Under the pieces are notes generated by a model. The model was not told where the DNA came from. It saw nothing but the letters and a program-made list of their open reading frames with translations, and did not search any database. The position numbers and the translations under genes are program-made. Of a stretch of DNA of 64,000 nucleotides, positions 9,988-21,760 are shown in pieces. Numbering within the stretch: position 1 is the stretch's first letter; the number at the start of each line of letters is the position of its first letter. The stretch spans positions 62,001 through 126,000 of the forward strand of contig JAKEKT010000098.1 of assembly GCA_021495925.1 (NCBI GenBank). The letters are read 5' to 3'. The stretch is from Diplodia intermedia. Its lineage: Eukaryota > Ascomycota > Dothideomycetes > Botryosphaeriales > Botryosphaeriaceae.

Positions 9988-12606
9988 GGTGGTCGGCAGG
10001 GCGGCAGCGGCTGGCGGCTGGTGGGTGTGGTGGGGGAGCTTGGAGCTCTTTCTGGGATGCGGGCTGGGGCGCGGAAATAGTCGCGCGCAGGAATGGCGAG
10101 CAGAAATAAGAAACAGGACGACGCGTGGCGGATAATTGCTGCGCTGGCGCGGGCGAGGGCGAGGGCGGGGACGAGTCTGGAGGGGGAATTGAGGAGGATT
10201 GACGGTGACCTTGCTTGGGCACAATTTCGGCTTCGAGGGAGGCACGGCGAAGGGGAACCGCGTGCTGGTGGAGGAGCGGCGGGTCTTATAGAGGCATATT
10301 GAGGCAAGCCCGGCAGCATGGGACTTCGTGGGAAGTTAATAAAAAACCGTTTGCAACATCGAGTGCGACAGCGCCGGCGGTCGTGTACAAGCCGTTGGAA
10401 CAACGCGGGAAGGCAAGGAATTCATGTACGAGCGTTGGCCTCGCTGACAGGGAACGGCCGGGGCCAGGGTGATGCTGCTATCCAAGCTCCATGGTGATTA
10501 GCACGGACGGGCAGGCCAATAATCATGCCGGCCGCTGCTAGCGGCAGGTGGTCGAGGAGACCCAGGCGACCGATCATGGCGCAGAGAATGGGCCGGTACA
10601 TGCCTACCTACAGCACGCATGGCGCTGAATCCAGCAGTGCCGCCCGAGCTCTCTTTGGGAGCTGCGCATCCGCGGCCGCGCTGCGCCTGTTGCCCGGCCT
10701 GCATGCCCCGGGCCCACCGCGCGCGGAACTCTCAACAGCGTCCCGGAGCCAAGCCCTGGCGATCACTGCCGGCCGCACACCGCACTGTATCAGCCTTGTG
10801 CGTGGATCGCCGTTTGTGTGTTTGTGTGTTTAAGCTGCAGTCAGGCCATTTCGCACCTGTACATATTAGCACCGCGCACTTGCCGTTGTGCGAACGGAGC
10901 CCGCCTGATTTGTATTCGCCCGAGCATTCCTCGCACATGGCACCCTTGCGCTGGCAAGTCTCGCGCGGGCGCGGTGCGGGCGCGGTGCAGCCGCGGAAGG
11001 CCGGAGCGGTGGGACACCACGCAAGGAGCCGGCCCTTACATGGCGGCGCGCGGTCAGCAGCAGCAGAGTGCCGTTGCTCGCGGTGGAGCAAATCTTACGT
11101 TTGTCCCGCCAGCCTTACATGTGATGTGGTTCCTGCCTGTCGCCCGTTGGTGCCGCAGGGAGAGGCCGCCGGCCCTTGTTGGGGCAGCAAATGGCCTGCA
11201 TAAGGCCTGCCAGACGCTGTCGGCCCGCGGCTAGCAGCTCGCTGCCACGGCCGCCCTCGCCTGCCCAGCGCGACATCGGCGTCTGCTTGGGCGCGGCGTC
11301 TGGGTATGTACTGTACACCTCGCGCAGCAGCAGCAGCTTCCCTTCCCTCTTCATCTCCCGTCCCCAGCAGACGCCTGCCCGCCGCCATGCCACCGCGCAC
11401 ACGCCGACGGCCGCGCGCTCTCACCCGCGCCGGCCAGCCAGCCGCAGCCCATGGACCGCTCCCGCCCGCGGACGGTACAGCAAGCAGCACCCAACCGCCG
11501 CCCACGGAAACTGCATCGTCGCCTGCAACATCAGCGCACCCGCCCCCGCGCTCGCGCTCAGAGGCATGCACCCTTGGACACCTAGGCCTGCCTCGGCTAC
11601 CCTCGGCCCCGGCACTGGACGATCGCGACGAGCAGACTCGAATGGGCGCTGGTGAAGACGACGTGTCAGCGGGCGCTGCGAAGCTGCTCTGTAGGCGCAG
11701 CTCCAACGAGTTAGGCGCCTCGGAGCTATGCGGGGGAAGCTCGACGCAAGGAGGCGGCGGCCGGGGCCTTCGCGGGGCCACAGGGCCTAGCGCGGGGTAG
11801 ACCGACTACCTTGATGCCCCGAGAACAGCGGCGAACACCTCAGCCTTCACTGGAAGCTTCACGCTCTGCCCAGAACAGTAATGACGAGTGCATGGCCGCA
11901 GGTGCTACCTCCGCCGCATTGCGACACGCGCTCGACGCGCCGCCACGCTCTGTGGACCTGCTCTGCCCCGCCAGCCCTCACCGCTACCTTATCTGGCCCA
12001 GCGCCGCTGCGCCCAAACCGCGATCAACCTCGGATGCACGCCTGCGAAGGTCTTGGCCCTTACTCGTGATCGTGAAGGCCCACCCCCAAACAAATGACGT
12101 CTCGCCGCAGCCAGCATGCCTTCCCCGGTCTATTGTCGTGCGCCCGCCCTGGACGAGCGGAGTTGCTGCTTACAGACGGCTTATAGGCGTGAGCAAGCCG
12201 TTGTTGCCCGGGCGATCCCCAGACAACAGCCCAGTCCAAGCTATAGACGCCACCTCGGATAGCATCGTCACCCTACTTAACCAGCAGGGCCACCCGCCCC
12301 CTTCTGCACCTTCCACGGCTCGCCTGAACCCACTACGCTCCTACTGACTGCGCTGCACCAACAAGATAAGCCCTGCGACCCACACTCCAACTGGTCCCCT
12401 GAAACGCCAGGTCTTGCACACGTGCTCCCTTTGTCCGGCCGATCCGCCCCCGACTGTGTCACCTGGGGAGACTTAAATTCAGCTCAGCTTCTGCTTTGCC
12501 CCGGCCCGTCAGCTCCAACTTCTCCTCGCTCTTCGCTCCCGCGCAGCTTTTTCCCCGTCTTCGCAGCCTTCATTTTCGCTCCAAACCACCGCAGACATTA
12601 TTCAGA
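9988..12606. other. GC-rich intergenic region with leader and promoter of the 12.6-kb gene at its right end
   Basis: More than 2.6 kb contain only chance frames rich in Arg, Pro and Ala on both strands. The final part, about 12484-12600, is strongly pyrimidine-rich on the plus strand, a usual mark of promoters and 5' leaders of well-expressed fungal genes. A TATA-like ACTTAAATTC lies at about 12471-12480. No repeats or RNA genes are seen. Confidence 0.45.
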
Positions 12607-12939
12607 ATGGCCACCAGCATGAACCAACTGCTTTCGGCTCGCCGTCCCTCTAACTTCCTGGTGCTCGCGCCCACGGCCTCCGCCAACTACCCCACCTCGC
12701 CCCAGGCGCTCGCACCTACGACCCCTGCCTCCAAGGAGCCCGTCTCGCCGACTGACGAACTTGGTTCCCCGGTCGTCAAGCCGACGGACAATGTCACTCC
12801 GGAGATCGCGGCTACGCCCAAGGAACACCGGTCGGACAGCATCAGCAGCAACGGCTCTGCACGCTTCAAGTTCTTGAAGCTGGGCCCTGTCCACTTCGGA
12901 AAGGGCGACAGTGCCACCGACTTCGCTGAGACCGAATGA
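12607..12939 (+). CDS. Small conserved-looking fungal protein, 110 residues
   Basis: A single-exon frame preceded by a CT-rich leader, with a good start context (CAGAATGG). The first two thirds of the protein are disordered, rich in Pro, Thr and Ser (for example PTSPQALAPTTPASKEPVSP). A short ordered-looking motif lies near the end (SARFKFLKLGPVHFGKGD), followed by an acidic tail. I recall motifs of the type FLKLGPVH in small Pezizomycotina proteins with no assigned function, but I cannot name the family. There is no signal peptide or membrane segment, so it is likely cytosolic or nuclear. Codon third positions are rich in C and G, like the true genes of the window. Confidence 0.65.
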   Translation: MATSMNQLLSARRPSNFLVLAPTASANYPTSPQALAPTTPASKEPVSPTDELGSPVVKPTDNVTPEIAATPKEHRSDSISSNGSARFKFLKLGPVHFGKGDSATDFAETE

Positions 12940-15900
12940 GCTTTGTCCGTCACTTCGGGGTACATCACCAACAATGCCTCACTCTGCAACCCGGAGTGCG
13001 ATTCCCACGGTCGGGCCTGGATGACTTCTGCAATCGGTGCACCAGCCTTTCCTGATTGGGTTCATTTGTCGTGACTTGGTTTATGGTTTTCGGATATCGG
13101 TCCTTACTGACCTCGTGCTTTGCGGGATGAAGCCCGAGCGGCTTGTTGGACCCTGGCTATTGCGTTTATGCTTGCAGTCACATCATGGAGGACGCACCAG
13201 TTAAAGACCTCGAAAATCCGGAGTGTCACGACTTTACGATACCGACAATAGAATCATTTTCCACTGCTATTTCTGCCCGTCTGCGCTCCAGTGTAACTCT
13301 TGAAGTCACAGATTGACGTCATGCCAGGCACTTGCGCCAGCTCTATCACGCGTCCCACACCTAAGCTTCTATACCCCATTTATTGATGGAGCCTATGGTG
13401 GAGATCGGACTTGTCGGTGTGAGCGCAGGCCAATGGGAGTTTCGTCGGTCGCGCTGCGAACCAATCGAATCTGCCGTCAATGCTGCAGTCTAATCCGCCG
13501 GTCGATCCCCCGTACGTAGTAGGATCCGTCCTAGATCATATGTAGGTGATTGAGTCCAGTATCTGGACGGATTTGCGCGCGTTAAAGGCTCGTATCTGCG
13601 CCCGATGATTGGTTCCGACCTGCATGAGACAATCCAACACTCAAGTCCAACCAACCTCCTTGAAGCGCTGATCCACAGGAAACTGTCTGGGGCGATGCGC
13701 ATTCGACACGGACAACGATAAAGGGGGTGGCGCTCAGGTAGCTGGCGCGCGGCGTGTAAGTAGGTGGTGCACGATGATCGCATGCGTTCCGCAGAGCTCG
13801 TTGAGGACTTCCGTAAAGGGACTTGCGTATAGCGCGTCTGGGCGCGGGACTTGCTACTTCCTCATCAAGTTAGAAGGGGGGTGTGATCCCCCGCGGACAC
13901 TAAGGAATCGCTAGTCGGCAGGAGTCCGAAACCCGAAGACACCTCTCGCCTTCTCTCACCAGCGCACGAGCTGGCTCCGGTGGTGGTATTCAAAGCAGCG
14001 CCCTGAAACGCAAACCCGTGCGTTGCGACGGCCGTGTCCAATAGTCCAATGCTCGGTATCGGATGCTCGACGACCTGAGCTTCGTCTTGCGTCGTCTCAG
14101 GCCTAGATCGGCAAGCCATCCACACACTCCCATACAGAGCTCTCCGTCTGCAACTGGCAAATGAGAGGTCTGTGCATGCTGGGCAGGGGCAAACAATAAC
14201 ACTGGGATTTGGCAAGGCGACGCGTCCGGCCATTCAAGGAGAGCGAGGCTTACGCTTATTTGCAGCCTGACTCTTACGAAGTGGAGGGGGAGATACCTCC
14301 GTACGCACATGGCGTGGCTGTTGGACTTGGCTTCATCGCTACGATGACCATTTAATCACATGACAGATGTCGGCAACGGTGGTGCGCACATCTCCAATCA
14401 GCATCAAGGCTTCACGACACGGACTGCCCGAGGTCTCGTGGGTGTAGGTTGTTTAGCATCACGATACCCTCGACTCCTTTGGGACTAGCGCCAGAGACGG
14501 CCAGGAAGCAGCCGTGCCGAGTTGTGAAAGAAGATAGTGCAATTGCACAAGTCAGAAAAGACGTACTCGAGCGAGCTAACGCTTTGTGGTAGGCGGCGGC
14601 CGTCGGAAGTTGCCTTTTTACTCAGCACCCTGTTGCCTTGAGAGTGTCGCACAGTACCCTTCATTTTAACCAGTCTTGGCCCACAGCTTGATTAACTTTG
14701 CTTCTTCCGCGGGAGCTCGGAAGCATCTTCCCCGGTCGGGATCTACCTCCTCCTTCCCGCAAATCTCTATTTCCGGACACATCCCGCCCGCCGGTAGATA
14801 GCAAGCTTTGAGTTTGCTCTAACATCAATATCGGTTTGAATAGAAGATATCTGGGCATGGAAAGAGTCTCTTTGTCCTTGGCCCAGAGTGCCCTTCTTCT
14901 CTTCCCGTCGCTTTTTCCTTTTTGCCTCAAAAGCGTTGCGGCCTAACGCATGGCTCCCGCGACCCCAGTCCATGCGGCTCATCGTCCGATCTCACGTGTC
15001 CGGATCTCCGGCGCGGACTGGAAGCATGTTCGCTCCAGCCGTGATCGTCGACATCCTCTCCGTACACTGCCCCCTGTTTCTCCCGGGGGCGCTTCTCAGC
15101 ATGCCCGTCGGCTACCCTTGGCACCGCTTGCTGTACTGCGGCCCTTTTGATGAGCTCTCTCATTTTATGCTCGAGGCCTGCGATGCTTGCCACTGAGTCG
15201 CCAGAAGCTCCGCGCGCTATCGAAAAACACCGATTGAGAAGACAAGCTCAGGATGAAACGATTCGGCCTAACCAGGGCGTCTAGCGTAGGTCATCAGAAG
15301 CTTCTAGGCCCCTTCCATTTGCGTGGTGGCGGAAGAAAGTCCACCTATTCCGAGTTGTTCTAGAAGACAAGGCCTTTTGCCCTTTTGGAGTTAGGCTTCT
15401 GACTACCGGTTCGTGCCCAAAGTGGAGCGTAAAGGGGATGAGACTGAGAGGTAGTCGTCGCGTCAATGAGCTAGCGGCGACTGTCTCTCCCCCACCCCAC
15501 TCCGTCACAAACATCGGCCAATGGTATTAACAGACTGTTGGCGGGGGCGGGCGATGTGGGCAATCCCCAACGCCGAATGGAAAACGCCACGGCGGCTGCA
15601 GGGTGGGGGACGGAGCGTAGACGTGCGACAGCGCAGGCCGGGCAAAAAGACCGGTTTTATTCGCAGCGCGTCGCGCGGCTACACGACGATAGAGGAAACC
15701 AGATCGCGAGGAGAGGCTCTTCGAGAGAGGCTAGACGAGAGTCGGGCTCCCCGCGGCGGCCTCGAATTACGAGCAGGACTGCGTGTCGTGCAGCTGGCGA
15801 GCCGCATACAGCTCGAGCGACTGGCGAGCGGGCCGATGTGCCAAGGCCCGGATTAGGCATGCGATGGCGTTGTGGTAGCAGGAAGAGGGGCAGCCCCAGG

Positions 15901-17416
15901 GTGCTCAAGGTCGGCGGATTGGGGTAACGGAGTGTGAGAGTTGTACGCTGGGGATGAGAGGCGCACGCGGGACATATGCAGCGTGCCGTCTCTCGTGCAG
16001 TTGGAGCGGTTTATGCAGTGGGCATTCCTCGTGTACAGAGAGCGAGAGAGGGGAGTCGTGGGCGCTTAGAACCATGTTTGTGGCATGTGTCAAGTGCAGC
16101 CGCCCGAAGTCATCGGCTTTCTACAGCTGGCTGCGGCGCTCAAGGACCAGGTCTGTTGAATGGCTGGGCCAGGAGAGCACAGCGGAGGGTATGGCGACGG
16201 GCTGCATTGTGCGAGGTGACGGGCCAATGGAGCATTGGAGGGCAAGGCGCTGCGAGACGCGCATCTAGAGCTTGTGATTATCAACCAGTACTTTGGTCTG
16301 TCCGGTTGATGTCAGGCTTTGAAGCACTCGCGGATCAGGGGGTGCCACAGGTTGCGGGGGTGATTGGATTGTTGCAATAATCAGAAGGAATGTGGAGACG
16401 GACACCGGGGCTTGGATGACAGCAGCGCTTGCGCAGGGACATGGGCGTGCAGACGGATAGCTCGCGTTTGACGTCGGGGAGACGAGGACAATGGAAGCAG
16501 TCGCGCCGTCAGGCGGGGTGGAGCGGTGCGGCGAGAAGCTTTGATGCGCCTGCACCCGATTAATTAGCGAAGGCGATCACCGTCATAGACTCTCCATTCC
16601 CCAACTCCTCGGAGGAGCGTGGTGCAGACTCGGAGCACCGGAAGGGCACAACTGTCGCTGTGATGCAAGCAGGCGGTTGCGGGGCTGCCATGCTGAGAAA
16701 TAGAAGCTCAAGCTGTGGCTCTCGACGCGTATCGGTAGTGGCGAGAAACGTGGCTGCGACCAGGACGAAGGCGAGAGGCTCAACAATGCCAGTGGAGACT
16801 GGGGGCGCCCATGGCAGGCGCGATCGCTGGCGCGACAAGCTCCGAGATCGACCGCGCTGTCGTCAGCCAGGCAGGCTCAATCGCTCCAGCAGGCGGCAGC
16901 AGCCGTGATTTCGAAGCTGCGAGGCCTCGACCGCGGCCAAGGAAAAAGAGACGGCAGTTGGCCGTTGGAACATGGGATTGCCAGAAATCGATGAACTGAG
17001 AATCGATCGGGGCAGCCGCCGGGGGGCGCATTTCCCGGTGAAAGCTCATTCGCTGGCGCGCAACAGTGCTCCATTCAAGCTGACGTCGTCCACACACTAC
17101 CATCACCTGTTGCCGCGGCCATTGCAAAGACGCTGCCTTCCATTGGCCAGGTCGCCATCTTGCCCGATGCGCTTGTCCCATGGTGTCGATTACTGATGAG
17201 CCCCGCCGCTCACTTGCGGAGTAAACACCTGCCTTGGGCCGGCCACGTTCTTTCCCATATTGCTCAATAACTACGTCATGATTCGCCCGCCTCTCCCCTG
17301 CGCTTTATATCCATACCGCCCGTGGCTGCCGCAAACCCTTTCTCCACGAGCCAGTCCTAGCTGCACCTTCCTCTGTTACTCTTGAGATACCCCAACTCGT
17401 TAATTCCACCTGCATC
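12940..17416. other. Gene-poor region, 4.5 kb, with the catalase promoter at its right end
   Basis: I find no supported gene here. Frames over 80 codons exist on both strands (for example 13865-14233 minus and 16560-16838 minus), but none shows a domain, a signal peptide with a plausible mature part, or spliced continuation. The last 150 bases, about 17260-17416, hold the catalase promoter and leader, including CTTTATAT at about 17301-17308. Confidence 0.45.
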
Positions 17417-19739
17417 ATGGCTTCAAACATGCTCGCTTCCGGCCTTGCCAAGGTCGCACATGGCACTGAAGGCAAGAAGATCGCCGACCTGGAAAAGGAC
17501 GCGAAGAACTACCAGGACTCGAACAACAGAGAAACCTCTGATTGGTAATTGCAGCCAGTCCAATTCGAGCCGAAACACGGCTGACACCTCCACAGGGGTG
17601 TGAAGAAGACCAACACCGATGACTGGCTGAAGGTTGCCAGCGAGGGCAAGACAGGCCCTATGCTTTTGGAGGATCACTTCGCTCGTGAGAAGGTGAGACC
17701 AAAACCAACGGCTAGAATGTGGTTTCGACGCTAACCCGCATCAGATCATGCGTTTCGATCACGAGCGCATTCCCGAGCGTGTTGTTCATGCCAGAGGTTC
17801 GGCTGCGTTTGGAAAGTTCACTCTCTTTGAGAGCGCCTCAGACGTCACCAACGCCGGTGTCCTGACCGACACCTCAAGAGAGACCCCTGTCTTCCTGCGC
17901 TTTTCTACCGTTCTGGGCAGCCGCGGCAGTGCCGACACTGTCCGCGATGTTCGTGGCTTCGCTGTCAAGTTCTACACTGAGGAAGGAAACTGGGACGTTG
18001 TTGGCAACAACATCCCCGTCTTCTTCATCCAGGACGCAATCAAGTTCCCCGATGTCATCCACGCCGGAAAGCCTGAGCCCCACAATGAGGTTCCGCAGGC
18101 TCAGTCTGCCCACAACAACTTCTGGGACTTCCAGTTCTTGCACACCGAGGCCACACACATGTTCATGTGGACCCAGTCCGACCGTGCCATTCCCCGTTCC
18201 TACCGTATGATGCAGGGTTTCGGTGTCAACACCTACACCCTGACCAACGACAAGGGCGAGAGGCATTTCGTCAAGTTCCACTTCACCCCCGAGCTTGGTG
18301 TCCATTCCTTTGTCTGGGACGAGGCTCTGAAGATTGCTGGCCAGGACCCCGATTTCCACCGCAAGGATCTCATGGAGGCCATTGACATGGGCGTCTACCC
18401 TAAGTGGAAGTTTGGCATTCAGGTCATCCCTGAAGCCGAGGAGGACAACTTTGAGTTCGACATTCTGGATGCTACCAAGGTCTGGCCCGAGGAGCTCGTG
18501 CCTATCCGCTACATCGGTGAGCTTGAGCTTAACCGCAACATCGACGAGTTCTTCACCCAGACCGAGCAGGTGGCCTTCTGCACCTCCCACGTCGTTCCCG
18601 GCATTGGCTTTTCCGACGACCCGTTGCTCCAAGGGCGCAACTTCTCCTACTTCGATACTCAGCTATCCCGCCTCGGTATCAACTGGCAAGAGCTGCCAAT
18701 TAACCGTCCTGTCTGCCCTGTCATGAATCAGAACCGTGATGGTGCTATGCGCCACGGTATCCACAAGGGATCTGTCAATTACTGGCCCAACCGATATGGC
18801 GCCTGCCCTCCCGCGACAGCCCAGGAGGGAGGCTATGTCGAGTACCCGGAGAAGCTCGTTGGTATCAAGTCGCGCCTGCGCAGCAAGAAGTTCCAGGAGC
18901 ACTTCAACCAAGCCCAGCTGTTCTACAACTCTCTTTCTGAGCCCGAGAAGTCTCACGTTGCAGCCGCCCTGTCCTTCGAGCTCGACCACTGTGATGATCC
19001 CGTGGTGTACGAGCGCATGAGCCAGCGCCTGGCCGAGATCGATCTTTCCTTGGCGCAGCAGGTTGCCGAGATGGTTGGCGGCGAAATTCCACAGGACACC
19101 CCCCGTCCCAACCACGGTAAGAAGGCCAAGGGTCTTAGTCAGATGGAGTATCTTCCCAAGGAGCCAACCATTGCGTCTCGCCGCGTAGCCATCATCATTG
19201 CCGATGGCTTCGATCCGGCCGCCTACGCCGGTATCAAGGCTGCCTTAACCGCAGCGAAGGCCTTCCCCTTCACCATCGGCACTCGCCGTTCGCCTATCTT
19301 TGCTGCGGGTGAGGACCGCAAGACTGGCAAGGGTGTCAAGCCCGACCATCACCTTGAAGGCATGCGCTCGACCATGTTCGATTCGGTCTTCGTTCCTGGC
19401 GGTGCCGACTCCATTGCTACCCTCCGGAAGAGTGGTCGCGCGCTGCACTGGGTGCGTGAAGCATTCGGCCACCTCAAGGCCATAGGCGCCGTTGGTGAGG
19501 CGGTCGACTTCGTCAAGGACGCCGTTGCCCTGCCTGACGTCCAGCTGTCTGAGTCCGGAGAGACACAAGTCTCGTACGGCGTGGTTACCGCGGCCAAGAT
19601 CACTCCGGAGAGCTTCAAGGAGGTCTTCAAGATGGCCAAGGGTGCTAAGGACTTCGTGGATGCCTACTTTTACGAGATCTCGCAGCACAGGGCTTGGGAC
19701 CGCGAAACGAGCGGCTTGAGCACCCAGGTGGCATACTAA
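17417..19739 (+). CDS. Large-subunit (clade 2) catalase, CatA/spore type
   Basis: Three exons, 17417-17544, 17596-17692 and 17745-19739, encode 739 residues. It decomposes hydrogen peroxide using heme. The catalytic histidine is His90 (VVHARGSAAFGKF), the distal asparagine is in GNN at about 163-164, and the proximal heme ligand is Tyr377 (RNFSYFDTQL). From about residue 553 onward there is a DJ-1/class I glutamine amidotransferase-like domain (RRVAIIIADGFDPA), the mark of large-subunit catalases. The N-terminus (MASNMLASGLAKVAHGTEG) has no secretion signal, unlike the mycelial secreted CatB/Cat-3 group, and resembles the intracellular conidial CatA group. The first intron is small (51 bp) and splits a Trp codon. 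The gene stands alone, facing the SPRY gene. Confidence 0.95.
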
Positions 19740-20425
19740 GGATTGGTGAGAGAATTATGCCACTCCTAGTACTGGCGTTGTTTTGAATAGTAGGGCCCAA
19801 TTTGCGTAGTGTATTGCTTTACATAATCTCATAGTACTGTAATGACCGAAATGATATCTTTTCAATATCCAGTATTTGAATTACCTTTTGAAGCATTCGT
19901 TGAAGTCGAGTGCTATGTGAAGTAAAATCTCATCTTATACTCGTCCTGGCCACAACTGCGAGAAAGACAAGGGCCGAGGATTCAAAACCAAACCTACATG
20001 GCTTCTTCCTTCCTTGTCGGTTCCCTCCCGCAACGTTACATGCACAAAAAAGGACTTCCAATAAAATGGCTAGGAAACCGGCACGAACAGTGACTCTCTA
20101 CCTGGAGTGAAGGAAGACAGAGGTGGTTTCGCATCCGACTAGGTAGCGCTTGCGCAAGACTCTCGGTCGGAATGGATCATATTTTTTGTGGACGTCTACT
20201 TTCATTTGGCTGCCCGTCCCTCGCAGCGCAGAAGAAGGAAGGCCCGTGAGAGAATAGGAATGGCTGCCGCCCAGAAAAGAGAGACACCCAAGAACTGAGG
20301 AAGGAATAGCAAAAAGCTCTGTAATCGCCGACACTCACGCACTCCCTCCCTGCCCGTCCGACTCCCCCCCTCTCGATTCCCCTCGACCGCATCTCCCACC
20401 CGTCTTCTCTCTCCCTCTGGATCGA
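19740..20425. other. Intergenic between convergent genes
   Basis: This is the 3' flank of both the catalase gene and the SPRY gene. AT-rich stretches directly after the catalase stop (TTGAATAG, CATAATCTCATAG) suit polyadenylation signals. No coding content is seen. Confidence 0.5.
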
Positions 20426-21760
20426 TCAGAAATGCTCGGGCCTGTACATCCAATCCGCCCGATTGAAAAAGACCTCGAACTCAACGCCACCGAACACGCC
20501 CACGGCACCATAAACGTCGAAGTCGCCCTCGAGTCCCTCAACGCCGCCGATTGCCCGCTCGTCCAACTCCTCGTGCAAATCCCACCCATCCTTCCTCTTG
20601 CCGTTGCGCGTGAAGAAGACTTGGACGTCGCACTTTCCAGATCGCTGCTGCTGCTGCTGCTGGCCCCCATATTGCGGCGGGGGCGGACCACCACCACCAC
20701 CACCATTCCGCGGCAAACTGAACGTCATGCCCAACCCCACGGTGTCGCCCTGCGCGAACGCCGTCGTGAAGTCGACGCCGCCGAACGTGTCGTTGACGTA
20801 CCTGCGCCCGTCGTCGCCGTGCACGCCGAGGCTGCCGCGCTGCCAGCCGGGCAGCCGCCACGCCGGGTACGGCTGCGCGACGAAGCCGAGCGCGATGCCG
20901 GCGTCGGCCTCCTCAAGGCTGGCGCTGCCCGGCATCCCGCCGACGCCGGCGACTCGCAGCTCAAAGTACACCGTCGTCGGCCGGCCGGTGAGGAACGGGC
21001 TGTGCGCGGCGGCGGCGTAGAGGGGGAGGGCGGTCCAGAGGCAGGCGTCGCCGCAGCCGCTGGCGGTGCGGCCGCGGTAGCGGCCGGGGGAGGCGTCGTG
21101 CGGGAGCAGCTCGCCCTTGTAGGTCTGGCGGTGGGGAGCGGCCAAGGTGACGCGGCCGAAGGCGAGGGCGGAGAGCTGGGCCGATGTGAGGGCCAGCGGG
21201 GGGCGCAGCGGGTTTGCGTTGCACCATTTAAAGGCGGCTTCGCCTGCTTCGGCTGAGGCGTTGGCGGTGGGTGAGAATTCGTTGTTCATGGGCGGCGGGG
21301 GCGGCAGCAGCGCCGTGTCGGGGACTACGGTCCAGTCGTGGTAAGGAGGAGGCTCTATCACGGGAGCGGAGAACGGGGCGCCCGTATTGTTGGAGGGTGG
21401 CTGCGGCAGTCGTTGGTAGGTGGAGTAGTAGGCCGGTTCGGATTGCTGAGAATGGTCCGCAGACGGCTGCTGCTGTTGGTGGTCCGATTTCTTGGTGTAG
21501 TCGACGAACGGGTTGTTTGGATTGTGCGACGGCGGCGGACCGGGAGGAGGAGCGTAGCCGCCGGTGGAAGAAGAAGCATAGCTAGAAGCATGACCGTATC
21601 CGGGGGGTTGATGGTGCTGCTGTTGCTGCTGCTGGTGCTGCTGTTGCTGCTGCTGGTGCTGCTGTTGCTGAGCGTAGCTCGGAGGAGGGCCGGGTGGCGG
21701 TGCGTACTGCTCCTCTTGGGGCTGCTCCTTTTCCTTCTTGAAAGGATTCCAGGAGGGCAT
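20426..21760 (-). CDS. SPRY-domain protein with PPxY motifs and poly-Q
   Basis: An intron-free gene for 444 residues starting MPSWNPFKKEKEQ. The N-terminal 200 residues are disordered and rich in Gln, Pro and Tyr, with Gln tracts encoded by a CTG/TTG repeat on the plus strand at about 21613-21670. It contains two PPxY motifs, PPSY in GPPPSYAQ and PPPY in EPPPYHDW, which are ligands for WW domains of Nedd4/Rsp5 ubiquitin ligases. The C-terminal half is a SPRY/B30.2-like beta-sandwich (VYFELRVAGV, ALGFVAQPYPAWRLPGWQ, GDTVGLGMTF, VQVFFTRNGKRKDGW). The order PY motif plus SPRY recalls yeast Ssh4 and Ear1, which recruit Rsp5 to membrane cargo, but no transmembrane segment is visible here. The upstream frame to 22048 is open but has no domain. 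Confidence 0.85.
   Translation of the reverse strand: MPSWNPFKKEKEQPQEEQYAPPPGPPPSYAQQQQHQQQQQQHQQQQQQHHQPPGYGHASSYASSSTGGYAPPPGPPPSHNPNNPFVDYTKKSDHQQQQPSADHSQQSEPAYYSTYQRLPQPPSNNTGAPFSAPVIEPPPYHDWTVVPDTALLPPPPPMNNEFSPTANASAEAGEAAFKWCNANPLRPPLALTSAQLSALAFGRVTLAAPHRQTYKGELLPHDASPGRYRGRTASGCGDACLWTALPLYAAAAHSPFLTGRPTTVYFELRVAGVGGMPGSASLEEADAGIALGFVAQPYPAWRLPGWQRGSLGVHGDDGRRYVNDTFGGVDFTTAFAQGDTVGLGMTFSLPRNGGGGGGPPPPQYGGQQQQQQRSGKCDVQVFFTRNGKRKDGWDLHEELDERAIGGVEGLEGDFDVYGAVGVFGGVEFEVFFNRADWMYRPEHF
21613..21670. repeat. CTG/TTG triplet repeat encoding poly-Q
   Basis: An imperfect triplet repeat, interrupted by GTG units that give His on the minus strand. It encodes alternating Gln tracts and His in the disordered part of the SPRY protein and is a likely length-variable site. 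Confidence 0.85.

Noticed and set aside
17874..18632. 252-codon minus-strand open frame
   Set aside because: Antisense shadow of the catalase third exon.
20432..21256. 274-codon plus-strand open frame
   Set aside because: Antisense to the SPRY domain coding region; composition is Ala/Arg/Val chance.
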